DNA of 64,000 nucleotides from Desulfobulbaceae bacterium. Its GTDB lineage: Bacteria; Desulfobacterota; Desulfobulbia; Desulfobulbales; Desulfocapsaceae. Below, piece after piece: positions 18,220 through 27,798 of this stretch. Position numbers and translations under genes: made by a program. The notes under the pieces are model-generated. The model did no database searches. It worked only from the letters and a program-made list of their open reading frames with translations, and was not told where the DNA came from. The stretch lies in the NCBI GenBank assembly GCA_003249645.1, contig QKIH01000025.1, forward strand, positions 1 through 64,000. Reading direction: 5' to 3'. The first letter of the stretch is position 1, and each line of letters starts with the position of its first letter.

Positions 18220-21200
18220 AGTGCGTCCTTTACCTTCCGAGCCACCTGACGGGCAGAAGCATAATCGTATCCGCTGATCAGACTTCCAAGCTGGGCGATG
18301 TCAGCCTTGTCAACCTCATCATCCTGCGCTGCTGATTCAACCTCCCTGAACTGTTTTTCGATTTCTTCAGGATCAAAGTGTTCAATCGCCATAAGCAGGC
18401 TGTCAACTGCTTCAGACAGCGATGATGCAGCTGGTGATTCCAAATTCATTACAGTTTTTTTTCTGTCCAGATCAGCCAGCAACTCCAGCTTTTTCAGCAC
18501 TTCTGAAAGTGTGCGCTGAAGCTTTTCTGCCAGTGCCGAGACGATTTTCCGGTCAACCTCACGTTCTTCCGCGTCACGGCATATGCCTTCAAGCTTTTCC
18601 GCACAATCAGCTAATTCACTGCTGCCGATATTGCCGCCGCTGCCTTTGAGCTTATGAGCCATCTTTCGCAACTGAGCAAGATCACCTTTTTCAAGCGCTG
18701 TACGAAGTTCAAACACCGTATCAAGGTTATCACGGTAGAAACTGACAAGAATTTTTTCCATTGTTTCTGCATCAATGCCAAGAAGTGAAAGAATTCCATC
18801 AACATCAATAACATCAGACACCAGCTTAAGGGCTTCAGAAGCATTTTCAGATGTGATTTTCATCTCGGCCACGTGCTCTTCAGGGGCTTCCGTTTTCGAT
18901 TGTACAGGTTCAACAAGACATTCCCGGCTGTGCAGAAAACGTCGCAATGTAAAGAATAATCTTTCCTGGTTAATAGGCTTGGTGATATATCCGTTCATCC
19001 CCACCTCGAGACATTTTTCTTCGTCGCCTTTCATGGCATGAGCAGTCATGGCGATGATCGGCAGGTTGCCGAAACCCGGCAAGTCCCTGATCGCTTTAGT
19101 GGCTTCATAACCGCTCATTATCGGCATCTGAATATCCATCAACACGGCATCAAATTTTTCCTGCTGGACCATCTCAACCGCCGCCCTGCCGTTTTCTGCA
19201 ACCTTCACGGTGACACCTGCTTTTCGCAGAATGGCAGTTGCCACCTGCTGGTTGGTCAGATTATCTTCAACAAGCAGGATTTTGTAGCAGCTGAGATGCT
19301 TCCTGTAAATAGACGCACGGGTTGTAAAAGTTTGCTGCGCCTGTCCGGACAGATTGCCGCCCTTGCCGAAAGCATCCATGATTGCGTCAAACAGTGTCGA
19401 CTGAAAGATCGGCTTGATGAGAAATCCGTTAATGCCGATTTTTTCCGCTTCATTTCGCTGCAGATCCTTGCCGAATGCAGTCATCATAATAATTGGAATC
19501 TGAAGCTGCAGATCCTGGCGAATCCTCTTCGACACCGTAATGCCATCAACATCAGGCATCTTCCAATCCATCATGATCAGATCAACCTGTGACTGTACCA
19601 TTCTCTCCGGCAGCAGCCGCTGCAAGGCTTCGGTGCCTGATGAACAGGTTTCGACATTGAATCCGAAGGAGGCGAGGATCTTGCCGATAATAAGCCTCGA
19701 ATCGTACAGGTCATCTACAACCAGTGCCGTCCCCCCTTTGATATCTTCCGGAAACTCATATGCGCCAGGAAGCATTGTGCCCGCTTTTCTCAGCATGACA
19801 GTGAAAGTAAACGTCGAGCCCTTATCCAGTTCACTCTCAACCATAATTTCACCATTCATCATGGCAACAATTTTCTTGCAGATGCTCAACCCCAGCCCGG
19901 TTCCCTCATGCTGCCTCGTTGCCGAACTGTCTCCCTGCGAGAACGGTTCAAACAGCCGCTCCTTATATTCGGGGTCAATACCTATACCGGTATCTTTAAC
20001 TGAGAAGATCAACTCGACCAGATCCTGATCCATTTTCTTTCCCTTGGACTCACCTTCTCCTGCCGAGATAAGTATAGTCCCTCCGGCAAGGGTAAATTTT
20101 ATGGCATTACTGATCAGGTTGTTGAGAATCTGCTGGAGCTTGAGCGCATCGCCAAACAGCATACCCGGCATACCTCGTTCCACATCGACCATCAGCTCTA
20201 TTCCCTTTTCACTGGCCTGAGAACCGAACAGATCGATAACCTGATCAAGCATGTCATCGAGCTTGAACACCCGCTCTTTCAATTCCATCTGACCTGCTTC
20301 AATCTTGGAGAAATCGAGGATATCGTTGATAATGCCAAGCAGTGCGTAAGACGAATTCTGCACAATCGTGAGATACTCATCAACAGATGGAGAGAGATTT
20401 TCTTCCAATGCCAGATCAGTTGCCGCAATAATGCCGTTCATCGGCGTCCTGATCTCGTGACTCATGTTGGCCAAAAACTGACTCTTTGCCCGGGTCGCCT
20501 CTTCGGCCAGTTCTTTTGCCTCCTGCAGTGCTTCATCAAGTGCCTTGTGCTGCTCGATCTCCTCCATCAGTTTGTGTTGGGATCCACTGATTGCCCGGTT
20601 CAACTTCATTACCTTGAGGGTAAAAAAGAAAAGGATGACAAAGGTGAGGCAGACGAGAAATGTAAGCGTTGCATACTGCTGCAAAACCTTTAACAGAGTA
20701 ATCTCTCCAAGATCACTGTACGGCCCGAGATGCAGCTTTTTCATCAGCTCGTGAACCGGCTGATAATTGAGAGGAATTGTCCATCCGGCACAGCCTGCAT
20801 CAAGTGCAGCCTTGTCGTCATTTTCCATCTGCAGCAATGCAACGGCAACCTTCTCGGCAATGCCTTCGGCGGTATGTTTCACCCTGGCCATCGGCCAGTC
20901 CGGATATTCTCTCGTAGTCAGCAGATACGGCACATCAGTGTAATCCCTTCCATCAACATGCAGCACCTTAAAGTCAGAGAGCTGCACTCTTCCTTCGGCA
21001 TCAAGTTCTTCCAGAATATTGGTTCTCACTGATCCTGCATCGGCTGTACCGTTCTCAACAGCTGCCACTACACCGTCATGGGTTCCGAGAAAGGTGAGCG
21101 TCTTAAAATCGTTAAATGGATCCATGCCACTGTCCAGCATCTCAAGAAGACACATCTGCCATCCGCCAAGCGAATTTTCCGAGACGGCAGCAAACCTCTT

Positions 21201-21812
21201 GCCTTTCAGGTCGGCAAGAGAATTAATATCCTGTCTGTCTGCGCGGTAAAAAATAACCCCGCCATAACTTGAATAAACCCCGCCGTGTCGCTTTTCTTTG
21301 AGAGTCGCTATCCTGTTAATACCATAAAGATATTCAAGCTCAACATAGGTTGAGGAATTTGTCAGAATAAAATCAACCGCCCCATCTGCAACGCTGTGGT
21401 TGATTTCAGTGTGATCCAGCGGCGTTATGGTAAACCTGGCCCCCGGGATACGGGATGTGAGATAATCAGCCGTATTTTGCCAGCTCTGACGGCAGACATT
21501 TTTTCCCCTTATTGCCAGCACACCGATGGTATATTCTTTCTCATCCGCCCCTTCAGCGCCGTCTGCCTTATGCACGCCAAAACAGCTGAGAAGAACGGTA
21601 CAAAAAACCAGAGGCAGGATAAAGTTAAAAGCCAGACACCTGCAGTGCCCTTGCAGCACACCATTTCGGCGGTCAAAATTCAAAGTCGGCTTTATTTCCT
21701 GGTCAACGAGGCAATCGTTCATTGACTTCAGACAGGCATGTTGTCTTCTGATTCCCATAATACGCACCGGAATCAGCAACAAAAAAACAAAAGCGGTATC
21801 AAGAAAGGGCAT
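18216..21812 (-). CDS. Hybrid histidine kinase with PhnD-like periplasmic sensor, two receivers and HPt
   Basis: 1198 aa. After an N-terminal hydrophobic segment and a second one near residue 65-80, residues about 92-360 form a PhnD/phosphonate-type binding domain ([32 protein letters not shown]). A membrane helix follows (about 385-405), then HisKA ([20 protein letters not shown]), HATPase ([23 protein letters not shown]), receiver 1 ([11 protein letters not shown]), receiver 2 ([11 protein letters not shown]) and an HPt domain with the phospho-His in [13 protein letters not shown]. This is a complete BarA/TorS-like phosphorelay in one chain that senses a periplasmic solute. The start is uncertain: the first ATG has only a GAGAAGAGA-like site, and starts at residues 19 or 31 are possible. 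It is coupled to the HD-GYP regulator. Confidence 0.92.
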   Translation of the reverse strand: MPFLDTAFVFLLLIPVRIMGIRRQHACLKSMNDCLVDQEIKPTLNFDRRNGVLQGHCRCLAFNFILPLVFCTVLLSCFGVHKADGAEGADEKEYTIGVLAIRGKNVCRQSWQNTADYLTSRIPGARFTITPLDHTEINHSVADGAVDFILTNSSTYVELEYLYGINRIATLKEKRHGGVYSSYGGVIFYRADRQDINSLADLKGKRFAAVSENSLGGWQMCLLEMLDSGMDPFNDFKTLTFLGTHDGVVAAVENGTADAGSVRTNILEELDAEGRVQLSDFKVLHVDGRDYTDVPYLLTTREYPDWPMARVKHTAEGIAEKVAVALLQMENDDKAALDAGCAGWTIPLNYQPVHELMKKLHLGPYSDLGEITLLKVLQQYATLTFLVCLTFVILFFFTLKVMKLNRAISGSQHKLMEEIEQHKALDEALQEAKELAEEATRAKSQFLANMSHEIRTPMNGIIAATDLALEENLSPSVDEYLTIVQNSSYALLGIINDILDFSKIEAGQMELKERVFKLDDMLDQVIDLFGSQASEKGIELMVDVERGMPGMLFGDALKLQQILNNLISNAIKFTLAGGTILISAGEGESKGKKMDQDLVELIFSVKDTGIGIDPEYKERLFEPFSQGDSSATRQHEGTGLGLSICKKIVAMMNGEIMVESELDKGSTFTFTVMLRKAGTMLPGAYEFPEDIKGGTALVVDDLYDSRLIIGKILASFGFNVETCSSGTEALQRLLPERMVQSQVDLIMMDWKMPDVDGITVSKRIRQDLQLQIPIIMMTAFGKDLQRNEAEKIGINGFLIKPIFQSTLFDAIMDAFGKGGNLSGQAQQTFTTRASIYRKHLSCYKILLVEDNLTNQQVATAILRKAGVTVKVAENGRAAVEMVQQEKFDAVLMDIQMPIMSGYEATKAIRDLPGFGNLPIIAMTAHAMKGDEEKCLEVGMNGYITKPINQERLFFTLRRFLHSRECLVEPVQSKTEAPEEHVAEMKITSENASEALKLVSDVIDVDGILSLLGIDAETMEKILVSFYRDNLDTVFELRTALEKGDLAQLRKMAHKLKGSGGNIGSSELADCAEKLEGICRDAEEREVDRKIVSALAEKLQRTLSEVLKKLELLADLDRKKTVMNLESPAASSLSEAVDSLLMAIEHFDPEEIEKQFREVESAAQDDEVDKADIAQLGSLISGYDYASARQVARKVKDAL

Positions 21813-21839
21813 AGTCTCTTCTCAAAAAAGGTTATTAAC

Positions 21840-21884
21840 GGACAGGCCGGTTTCTGTAAGTCTTACGGAATAACCGGCCTGTCC
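21840..21884 (-). terminator. Strong inverted repeat between uspA and the hybrid kinase gene
   Basis: 13-base arms GGACAGGCCGGTT and AACCGGCCTGTCC (21840-21852 and 21872-21884) with an imperfectly paired interior. It lies downstream of the uspA stop (21912) and just upstream of the kinase start (21812), so it most likely ends the uspA transcript. The T-rich tract expected on the minus strand (complement of CAAAAAAGG near 21822-21830) is weak and about 10 bases away. Confidence 0.6.
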
Positions 21885-21911
21885 CTCCCCTTTTCCTGAA
21901 TCATGCTGCTA

Positions 21912-22352
21912 TCATTTGAATGGATTATGAACCATAACAGGACACGTAGCCCGTTTCACAACCCGCTCCGTCACACTGCCAAGCAGAATGCGTTCCAATC
22001 CCTTTGCACCATGAGTGCTGATTACAATGAGCTTGGAATCATCGGCACCCGCCTTTTTGACAATCTCATCAACCGGGTCACCGTACACCACCTCACCACT
22101 GCAGTCAGGGTGTTTTTCACGTAAATCTGCAACCATTTCTTTCATCTTCTTGTTTGCAGAGTCTACTGCCAGTTCACGATAATCAGTGATCATGGTTGAT
22201 CCTATCATCGCGTCGGCAGGAATCGGTTCAACAACATAAAGAATCTCCACTGAAGCAGAAAAATTTTTTGCGACATAAAAACCAAATTCGACAAGTTTTT
22301 CTGTATTGGATGAAAAATCTACAGGAATCAGAACCTTTTTTATCTCTTTCAT
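21912..22352 (-). CDS. Universal stress protein, UspA family
   Basis: 146 aa from the ATG at 22352, chosen because AAAGGAG lies 6 bases upstream and because the protein then begins MKEIKKVLIPVDFS, the usual family start; the longer frame adds 38 unrelated residues. The USP fold is evident from strand 1 (VLIPVDFS), LIVISTHGAKGLERILLGSV (the glycine-rich nucleotide-binding loop) and the final strand CPVMVHNP. These proteins bind ATP and support survival in stress or growth arrest. Single-gene unit with its own terminator downstream. Confidence 0.9.
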   Translation of the reverse strand: MKEIKKVLIPVDFSSNTEKLVEFGFYVAKNFSASVEILYVVEPIPADAMIGSTMITDYRELAVDSANKKMKEMVADLREKHPDCSGEVVYGDPVDEIVKKAGADDSKLIVISTHGAKGLERILLGSVTERVVKRATCPVMVHNPFK

Positions 22353-22725
22353 AGGCTTCTCCTTTTGCTCATTGGTTACAGGTCGTTCAACCTCTTCATA
22401 ACATGCACATATCACAAGGTATTGTGCATGCTCCATGCCAGATACCAGCAAAAGACAAAACAACATATCCTACTATAAATACTACATAAATATCGATTCC
22501 AAGCCCTACATTCAACAGGAGTGCTCACAACCTCAGCCATCATCTGTCAGTTTTCTTTACACCCTGTAATAAAATCTTATCACAGGTGAGAAACAATATT
22601 CCACCTGAACACCGAGAAAACATGCTGAAAAAAAGAAAACCATCAGCATCTGCGATAGCCGGGAATAAAACGACGGTGTAATTGAAAAGGAACAGCGATT
22701 TACAGCTTACGGGTGATCACCTGCC
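22353..22725. other. Interval between uspA and the PEP-synthase-like gene
   Basis: No gene is seen. It should contain the uspA promoter and the end of the long leftward operon, but I find neither a clear -35/-10 pair nor a good hairpin with a T-run. Confidence 0.4.
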
Positions 22726-25278
22726 TCAACTGAGCATCTGGTCAATATCTTTACAGAAAATCTTTTTATAGTGAGCAATTGCATCTTTCCGGCTCATGAC
22801 CATATCGAGCTGGCGGGCATGCAGCGTAAGGTAACCAAGAATCTTCAGGCGCTGCTCAAGATATTCCCTTGGCTCTTTTTTAATACGGGCGAGAAGCGCA
22901 TCGGAGCGCAGCTGAACGCTGAAATTATATTTTTCGAGGATTTCTGAAAGCAGGCGGGCTCGAAGGCTCTTTCGCCTCATGTCCGCCGCACCGCCCTTAA
23001 ACCTGAAAGTGACGTAATTTTCGTTTAACAGATCACCCAGATAAGCTTCGATCATCGCATAGTGATAACCGAGACGAACGCTGAGATTGCAGAAGTTCCG
23101 TGAAATAAGAAAATAGTTTTTTGCAGTCAATCTGGAAGCAACCGCGGGCTCAAGATCGGGCCGCATTGCAGACTGCAGGATGATTGAACCGAATCCTTTG
23201 GCACTGATCGGCGGCGGACCGCCCCATGGAACAGCCGTGATACCGCTCCAGATTGCCAGCATGGGAATTGATGTGATATCCTCAATACGGATAGTCTGTT
23301 TGGAGCTGCCGGCACCTTCAACGAACCCGTCTGCCAGATTAATCACCCACCATTCAAGAGCAACATTGCCAACCAGACGTTTTGCCTTGTTATTGTCAAA
23401 TTTTGCCGACTCACCCGCCTTGAACATCTCGGCAACCGACTTTTCATGGCAGAACCGTGTAATATCATGAAGGGTTTCACACCAGGACGGCTTAAACTGA
23501 TAGGATGACGGATCATTGAGATTCAGCGGAGTGATATGCTGCAGCGCTTCGGTCACGATATGCTGCACCGGACTGCCGGACATAATATCCCGCCTCGGCT
23601 TCTTTTTCCTGATGATATCCTGGCGTATTCCTGCCCAGATGGTTGTCCCTTCACTGTCGACCGTCACCTCAGCACCGTTTTCCAGTTTATCCAGCACATC
23701 CTGCATACCGAAAATTGCAGGCAGACCGAATTCCCTTGATACAGTGGCAAGATGTCCGGCTTCCGAGCCGTGCCGGGCAAGCAGTGCTGCAACGTTATCA
23801 AGCCATGGTGCCCACTCAGGCAAGGGATAATCGATGACCAGAACCGCATTTTCCGGAAGCTTCACATCCGTTTCAGGACGAGCCATCTTATAGACTACGC
23901 CTCCTGTAATGCCCCTGCTAACACAGACTCCACCCTGGATCAAAATTTCACCGTCTTCAATATGGAGTTCAACCGGAGCATCGGAACCGTCTTCAGCCTG
24001 CAGCAGGGCTGCACTTTTATATTCGAACGGCCTGCTCTGCAGGATATAGAGTTCTCCCTGCCGGTCAAATGCCCATTCGATATCCTGCGGCGCCCCGTTG
24101 AAATAACGTTCCAGAGAAAGAGCTGTCCTGGTCAGCCGGTTTATCTCTTCCTCATTCAATACAGTATCTTCTTTGGCAGAAGCCAGCCTCCCCGTATCAT
24201 CCGGCAGGATGGAAAATGGAGGGACATTGGCAACCTGATACGACTCTGTCACCACTGTTCCGTCGACTACTCCGCGGGCCACGCCTTTGACACTGTTGAT
24301 ACGGACACAGAGTGCATCATCCGCCATAGGATAGGCTGAATAGACAACGCCGCCTGAAGCAGCATCAACCATGGCAAGAAAACCAACGCACATCTCAACA
24401 TCTTCGTGCCTGAACCCCCGCTTTCTCCTGTAGGCAATAGCCCTGGCACCATATTTTGAGGCGACAACCTCCTTGTATGCTTCCTCCAGATTTTCTTTTT
24501 CAACAAACAGGATGGATTCATAAAGCCCGGCAAATGAAATTCCCGCAGTATCTTCTCCGATGGCACTTGAACGAACCGCCATCTTTACTCCCTTTCCGCA
24601 TTGGCTTTCAATGCGGCCATAATGATCATACATCTCATCGAGAAGTTCTGGCGGAACCTCAAGATTCATCACCATTTTCTGGAAGTAGTCACATGTCTTG
24701 TAGAGTTCACCGATATCATCCGGGTCAAGAATCTGCAGTTTTCGGTTTATTTCAGTGAGAAAATCAGCGGTGAGAAACTTTCTGGTTGCTGAAGCGGTCA
24801 TGACAAAGCCGAGTGGAACACGGTATATCTTCTGTTTTGACAACTCACCCAGCACAGCCATCTTCTGCCCCACCAACCGGCTGTCCGCAAGACTGGTCTG
24901 CTCAAGAGTCAAAACCAATGGGCCGCCTACTATCTGCGGTTTGCTGAGCAGGATTGCGTCGATCTCATCCTTGATCTTTTCATAGATCTTATCAAGTTCT
25001 TTATACCGACCGGCAGACATCTCGTTGAGGTTATCGATCATCTTGTAGATGTTGACCAGAACAGTCAGAATTCTCGCCCTGATATCGGCCATCCGGTAAC
25101 TTTTACCGCTGTAATAGAGCTTCTCCAGCTCAGCCATGGCCTGCAGGGCATTGTTGTTTGCAGTGAGCAGGCTTTGAAACCGCTGATACCTGAAAGCTAC
25201 AGACAACGACGGATCATCCCCTTTAGTCATTGAGTCGGGCAGAAGGATATCCAGAAAATTTCTTAAAAGCTTCATCAT
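22726..25278 (-). CDS. PEP-synthase-like protein: ATP-grasp plus phosphohistidine domain, unknown C-terminus
   Basis: 850 aa, soluble. Residues about 120-430 are a pyruvate,phosphate dikinase-type nucleotide-binding domain (MAVRSSAIGEDTAGISFAG; DIEWAFDRQGELYILQSRPF). Residues about 440-560 form the mobile phosphohistidine domain with GSEAGHLATVSREFGLPAI, His near residue 515. True PEP synthase (about 790 aa) continues into a PEP/pyruvate-binding TIM barrel; here the last 280 residues do not resemble it. The protein therefore has the parts to take phosphate from ATP onto His but an unknown acceptor. It is the last gene of an operon with a TauE exporter, membrane protein and two-component system, and is separated from the previous gene by a perfect hairpin. 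True PEP synthase activity is doubtful. Confidence 0.8.
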   Translation of the reverse strand: MMKLLRNFLDILLPDSMTKGDDPSLSVAFRYQRFQSLLTANNNALQAMAELEKLYYSGKSYRMADIRARILTVLVNIYKMIDNLNEMSAGRYKELDKIYEKIKDEIDAILLSKPQIVGGPLVLTLEQTSLADSRLVGQKMAVLGELSKQKIYRVPLGFVMTASATRKFLTADFLTEINRKLQILDPDDIGELYKTCDYFQKMVMNLEVPPELLDEMYDHYGRIESQCGKGVKMAVRSSAIGEDTAGISFAGLYESILFVEKENLEEAYKEVVASKYGARAIAYRRKRGFRHEDVEMCVGFLAMVDAASGGVVYSAYPMADDALCVRINSVKGVARGVVDGTVVTESYQVANVPPFSILPDDTGRLASAKEDTVLNEEEINRLTRTALSLERYFNGAPQDIEWAFDRQGELYILQSRPFEYKSAALLQAEDGSDAPVELHIEDGEILIQGGVCVSRGITGGVVYKMARPETDVKLPENAVLVIDYPLPEWAPWLDNVAALLARHGSEAGHLATVSREFGLPAIFGMQDVLDKLENGAEVTVDSEGTTIWAGIRQDIIRKKKPRRDIMSGSPVQHIVTEALQHITPLNLNDPSSYQFKPSWCETLHDITRFCHEKSVAEMFKAGESAKFDNNKAKRLVGNVALEWWVINLADGFVEGAGSSKQTIRIEDITSIPMLAIWSGITAVPWGGPPPISAKGFGSIILQSAMRPDLEPAVASRLTAKNYFLISRNFCNLSVRLGYHYAMIEAYLGDLLNENYVTFRFKGGAADMRRKSLRARLLSEILEKYNFSVQLRSDALLARIKKEPREYLEQRLKILGYLTLHARQLDMVMSRKDAIAHYKKIFCKDIDQMLS

Positions 25279-25291
25279 GTCATCAACCGTT

Positions 25292-25317
25292 CCTGCACCC
25301 TCAAAGGAGGGTGCAGG
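25292..25317 (-). repeat. Perfect hairpin between two operon genes
   Basis: 11-base arms CCTGCACCCTC and GAGGGTGCAGG with a 4-base loop, in the 54-base gap before the PEP-synthase-like gene. No T-run follows on the minus strand, so it is more likely an RNA-processing or stabilising element, or an attenuator setting the ratio between upstream and downstream gene products, than a full terminator. Confidence 0.6.
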
Positions 25318-25332
25318 CCATACAGTTCATTA

Positions 25333-26022
25333 TTAATGCTCAATCCTGAGTCCAAGCCCTTCAAAGAGATACATGATGCCGAAGCCGTACCAGAGGGTAT
25401 AGATTACATAAAAAGCAAGAGATGCCACAATAGGAACAAGGTAGTCTTTATAGCTGCCGGAATCAATTCCATAGTAGTTGTAGGCAGGTTCAAGCGCTTT
25501 CTTTCTCACGTTGGCAAGTGTTTTTGCTTCTTTGAATTTTTTCTGGTCGGTTAGATCAGAAGACATGCTGCCGTAAAGTTTCCACCAGTCATACATGGCC
25601 TGACGCTCATCAAAACCGTATTTATCTGCAATGGCACTGCCGTTATTACGGTACATTTCCTCTGCATCGGCGAGACTGCTCTGCAGGAAGTTCCCCATAT
25701 CACCCTGGATCGAAAGCTCAAGACCATTCTCTGTAACAGTGGCCCCGCCGCCTTTCAGCAAGGCTGCATACCGCCCGGCCTGCTCCTCATCGGCTGCAGT
25801 GATTTTCACTTCGACGGTCTTGCCGACCGCCTTTTTCGCAGACTCAATTGAGTCTGGAATAAAATAGACCGAACCCTTTGATATCTTGTTGAAAAGATTA
25901 TCCATGAAGACCAAACCATTCACCTTTCCGGGAAACACCGGGCTGAATATGACCGTCAGAAGAACAAAGAACGGAATCAGCATTGCAAGCCCTCGTATTT
26001 TCAGTTTTTTCTGCATACTCAT
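25333..26022 (-). CDS. Unknown membrane-anchored protein in the TauE operon
   Basis: 229 aa with one hydrophobic helix near the N-terminus (about 12-32) and one near the C-terminus (about 198-222); the approximately 165 residues between are polar and probably periplasmic. The inner part has a small alpha/beta segment (KTVEVKITAADEEQAGRYAA) and a helical aromatic stretch (YDWWKLYG). I do not recognise a family. It sits 11 bases after the TauE exporter gene with an AGGAG ribosome binding site, so it may be an accessory or extracytoplasmic sensor of the exporter. M3 is an alternative start. Confidence 0.7.
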   Translation of the reverse strand: MSMQKKLKIRGLAMLIPFFVLLTVIFSPVFPGKVNGLVFMDNLFNKISKGSVYFIPDSIESAKKAVGKTVEVKITAADEEQAGRYAALLKGGGATVTENGLELSIQGDMGNFLQSSLADAEEMYRNNGSAIADKYGFDERQAMYDWWKLYGSMSSDLTDQKKFKEAKTLANVRKKALEPAYNYYGIDSGSYKDYLVPIVASLAFYVIYTLWYGFGIMYLFEGLGLRIEH

Positions 26023-26033
26023 AATATTTTCTC

Positions 26034-27311
26034 CTACCGTGTAAGATTTTTCAGATTTGAAAAGAAGACATAAAATACCCAGAGGGCAAAACCACCGATG
26101 GCAACAAAGAAGAGAACCGAACCAGCGGTGTTCATCATTGCCGCAGCACTCTTTGAAATCTGGATATAACCGAGACTCTGGAGTTTTTCAGGCATCGCAA
26201 AAAATCTGTTGATAAAGCCCGCGAAGACTGCAAGAGCAAAGAAGCCTCTGATCATGATACCAGGGATTACTCTGGTGATAAGAGAACCGACCTGCACACC
26301 GACCAGGGAACCAAGCAACATACCGATTGCAAGGGTATAGAAAACAAAACCGTAGAAGGCATACTGGCTCAGCGAGCTGTATCCGGCAGTAAAGACGATC
26401 TGGAAAATATCGGTACCAACGGTTGTCATGGAGGATACGCCAAGACCGTAAACAAAGATCGGGAAGGTAAGGAAACCGCCGCCGACACCCATGATCGCAG
26501 CACAAAGGCCGACCAGGGCACCGCTTAATACGAGAAACAGTGCGGAGATTTTTCTGCCGCCTTTGGTCACACCCTGATCAAAGGTGATCATCGGAGGAAT
26601 ATTAAGTGCCTGGAGTCTCTTACCCATGGCAGGAATTTCTTCATCACGACCTTTTGTACCTTCTTCAGAAGAAGCAGAGCTGACATTCAGACCTTTTTTC
26701 GCTCTAAAATAGTCGGCCATGGCATAAAAGGAGAGGAAACCAAGCATGACCACATAGACTGTAGTGATGAAAAGATCACTCAATACAGGGTTAAGGTCGT
26801 AGAGATAACGATTGAGCATACCTCCGAAGGTTGCTCCGGCAAGTGAGCCGACAAGAAAGGTAACGGCCAGCGGCACACTGATGTTACCAAGTTTTCTGTG
26901 CAGTACGCTTCCCATGATTGCCTTGGCAAAAATGTGGAAGAGGTCGGTACCGACAGCAAGAATACCTTTTACGCCGACGCTCATGAGGGCCGGGGCAATA
27001 ATAAAGCCACCGCCAGCACCGATACAGCCGGTGATAAGACCGGCACAGAGGCCGACAAAGATCGAGGCAATAAAGACCTTGTTACTGTAAAAAGACGGCA
27101 TATATGCTTTACTGCCGCCTATGATATCAGGCAAGGTACCGCCCCCGGCAGCAATAGCAACACCGCCAACGAGGATGGGAACAAGGAGCAAGAACAGAAT
27201 ACCCATTCTTTTTTTGCTTCTCAGTATAGTCATCGACGTTTCCAGATCCCATCTGGCATACGCGGCGGACCCTTCTAGTACCAACTGGTAAAAATCTCTC
27301 AAGAATCTCAT
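26034..27311 (-). CDS. Sulfite exporter TauE/SafE-family permease
   Basis: 425 aa, about eight to ten membrane helices in two homologous halves, each with the family's glycine-rich motif (LCAGLITGCIGAGGGFIIAP and LCAAIMGVGGGFLTFPIFVY). The two halves are joined by a charged cytoplasmic loop around residues 210-245. TauE/SafE proteins export sulfite, sulfoacetate or related organosulfur anions. In sulfur-metabolising anaerobes such genes often sit with regulatory genes, as here. Ribosome binding site AGGAG upstream. The substrate cannot be fixed from sequence. Confidence 0.9.
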   Translation of the reverse strand: MRFLRDFYQLVLEGSAAYARWDLETSMTILRSKKRMGILFLLLVPILVGGVAIAAGGGTLPDIIGGSKAYMPSFYSNKVFIASIFVGLCAGLITGCIGAGGGFIIAPALMSVGVKGILAVGTDLFHIFAKAIMGSVLHRKLGNISVPLAVTFLVGSLAGATFGGMLNRYLYDLNPVLSDLFITTVYVVMLGFLSFYAMADYFRAKKGLNVSSASSEEGTKGRDEEIPAMGKRLQALNIPPMITFDQGVTKGGRKISALFLVLSGALVGLCAAIMGVGGGFLTFPIFVYGLGVSSMTTVGTDIFQIVFTAGYSSLSQYAFYGFVFYTLAIGMLLGSLVGVQVGSLITRVIPGIMIRGFFALAVFAGFINRFFAMPEKLQSLGYIQISKSAAAMMNTAGSVLFFVAIGGFALWVFYVFFSNLKNLTR

Positions 27312-27365
27312 AATGGTTAAGCTCCTATGATGTAAAAAAGAATATCTTCAGCCCGTATCTGTCTA

Positions 27366-27797
27366 TCAGATGGGCATAGCTAGTATCTGTCTGTTCCGGG
27401 CCTCTTCTATACGCGCTTCATGTTCCCGTTTTTTTCTGTAAGCCGCAGTCAGCTTCTCGATCAGCGGTTCAAGCTCGATGGGCTTCATCAGATAATCAAA
27501 GGCGCCCAGTTTCATTCCTTCGATTCCCGACTCCACAGAGGCGTGTCCGGTAAGCAGCACAACCTCGATCAGAGGAAACTGCGCCCGAATCTGCCGCAGC
27601 GTTTCTATGCCGTCCATGCCTGGCATCTTCACATCAAGCAGCACTACATCGCGGTCAATGGTCTTCGCCAGCATCTGCAACGCTTCTTCACCGCTTTTCG
27701 CACCGGTAGCCATAAACTCCTGTTTGACCAGCCTCTTGACCATCAGCTCCCTGAATTCCTGTTCGTCATCGACTACCAGAATGTTAAACCGTTCCAT
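27366..27797 (-). CDS. Single-domain response regulator
   Basis: 143 aa from the ATG at 27797, preceded by AAAGGAG; the longer frame only adds a region overlapping the kinase gene. The receiver fold is complete: VVDDE acidic pocket, Asp55 in LLDVKMPGMDG, Thr in LLTGHAS and Lys in LMKPIE. Beyond residue 120 there is only a basic helical tail (KKREHEARIEEARNRQ), so there is no DNA-binding or enzymatic output. It follows the kinase stop by 1 base. It may act by protein contact, for example on the exporter or the PEP-synthase-like protein, or pass phosphate onward. Confidence 0.9.
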   Translation of the reverse strand: MERFNILVVDDEQEFRELMVKRLVKQEFMATGAKSGEEALQMLAKTIDRDVVLLDVKMPGMDGIETLRQIRAQFPLIEVVLLTGHASVESGIEGMKLGAFDYLMKPIELEPLIEKLTAAYRKKREHEARIEEARNRQILAMPI

Positions 27798-27798
27798 A

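Noticed and set aside
19038-19592. 184-codon plus-strand frame within the hybrid kinase gene
   Set aside because: Antisense to conserved receiver motifs; no independent evidence of coding.
23752-24339. 195-codon plus-strand frame opposite the PEP-synthase-like gene
   Set aside because: Lies antisense to conserved ATP-grasp and phosphohistidine motifs.
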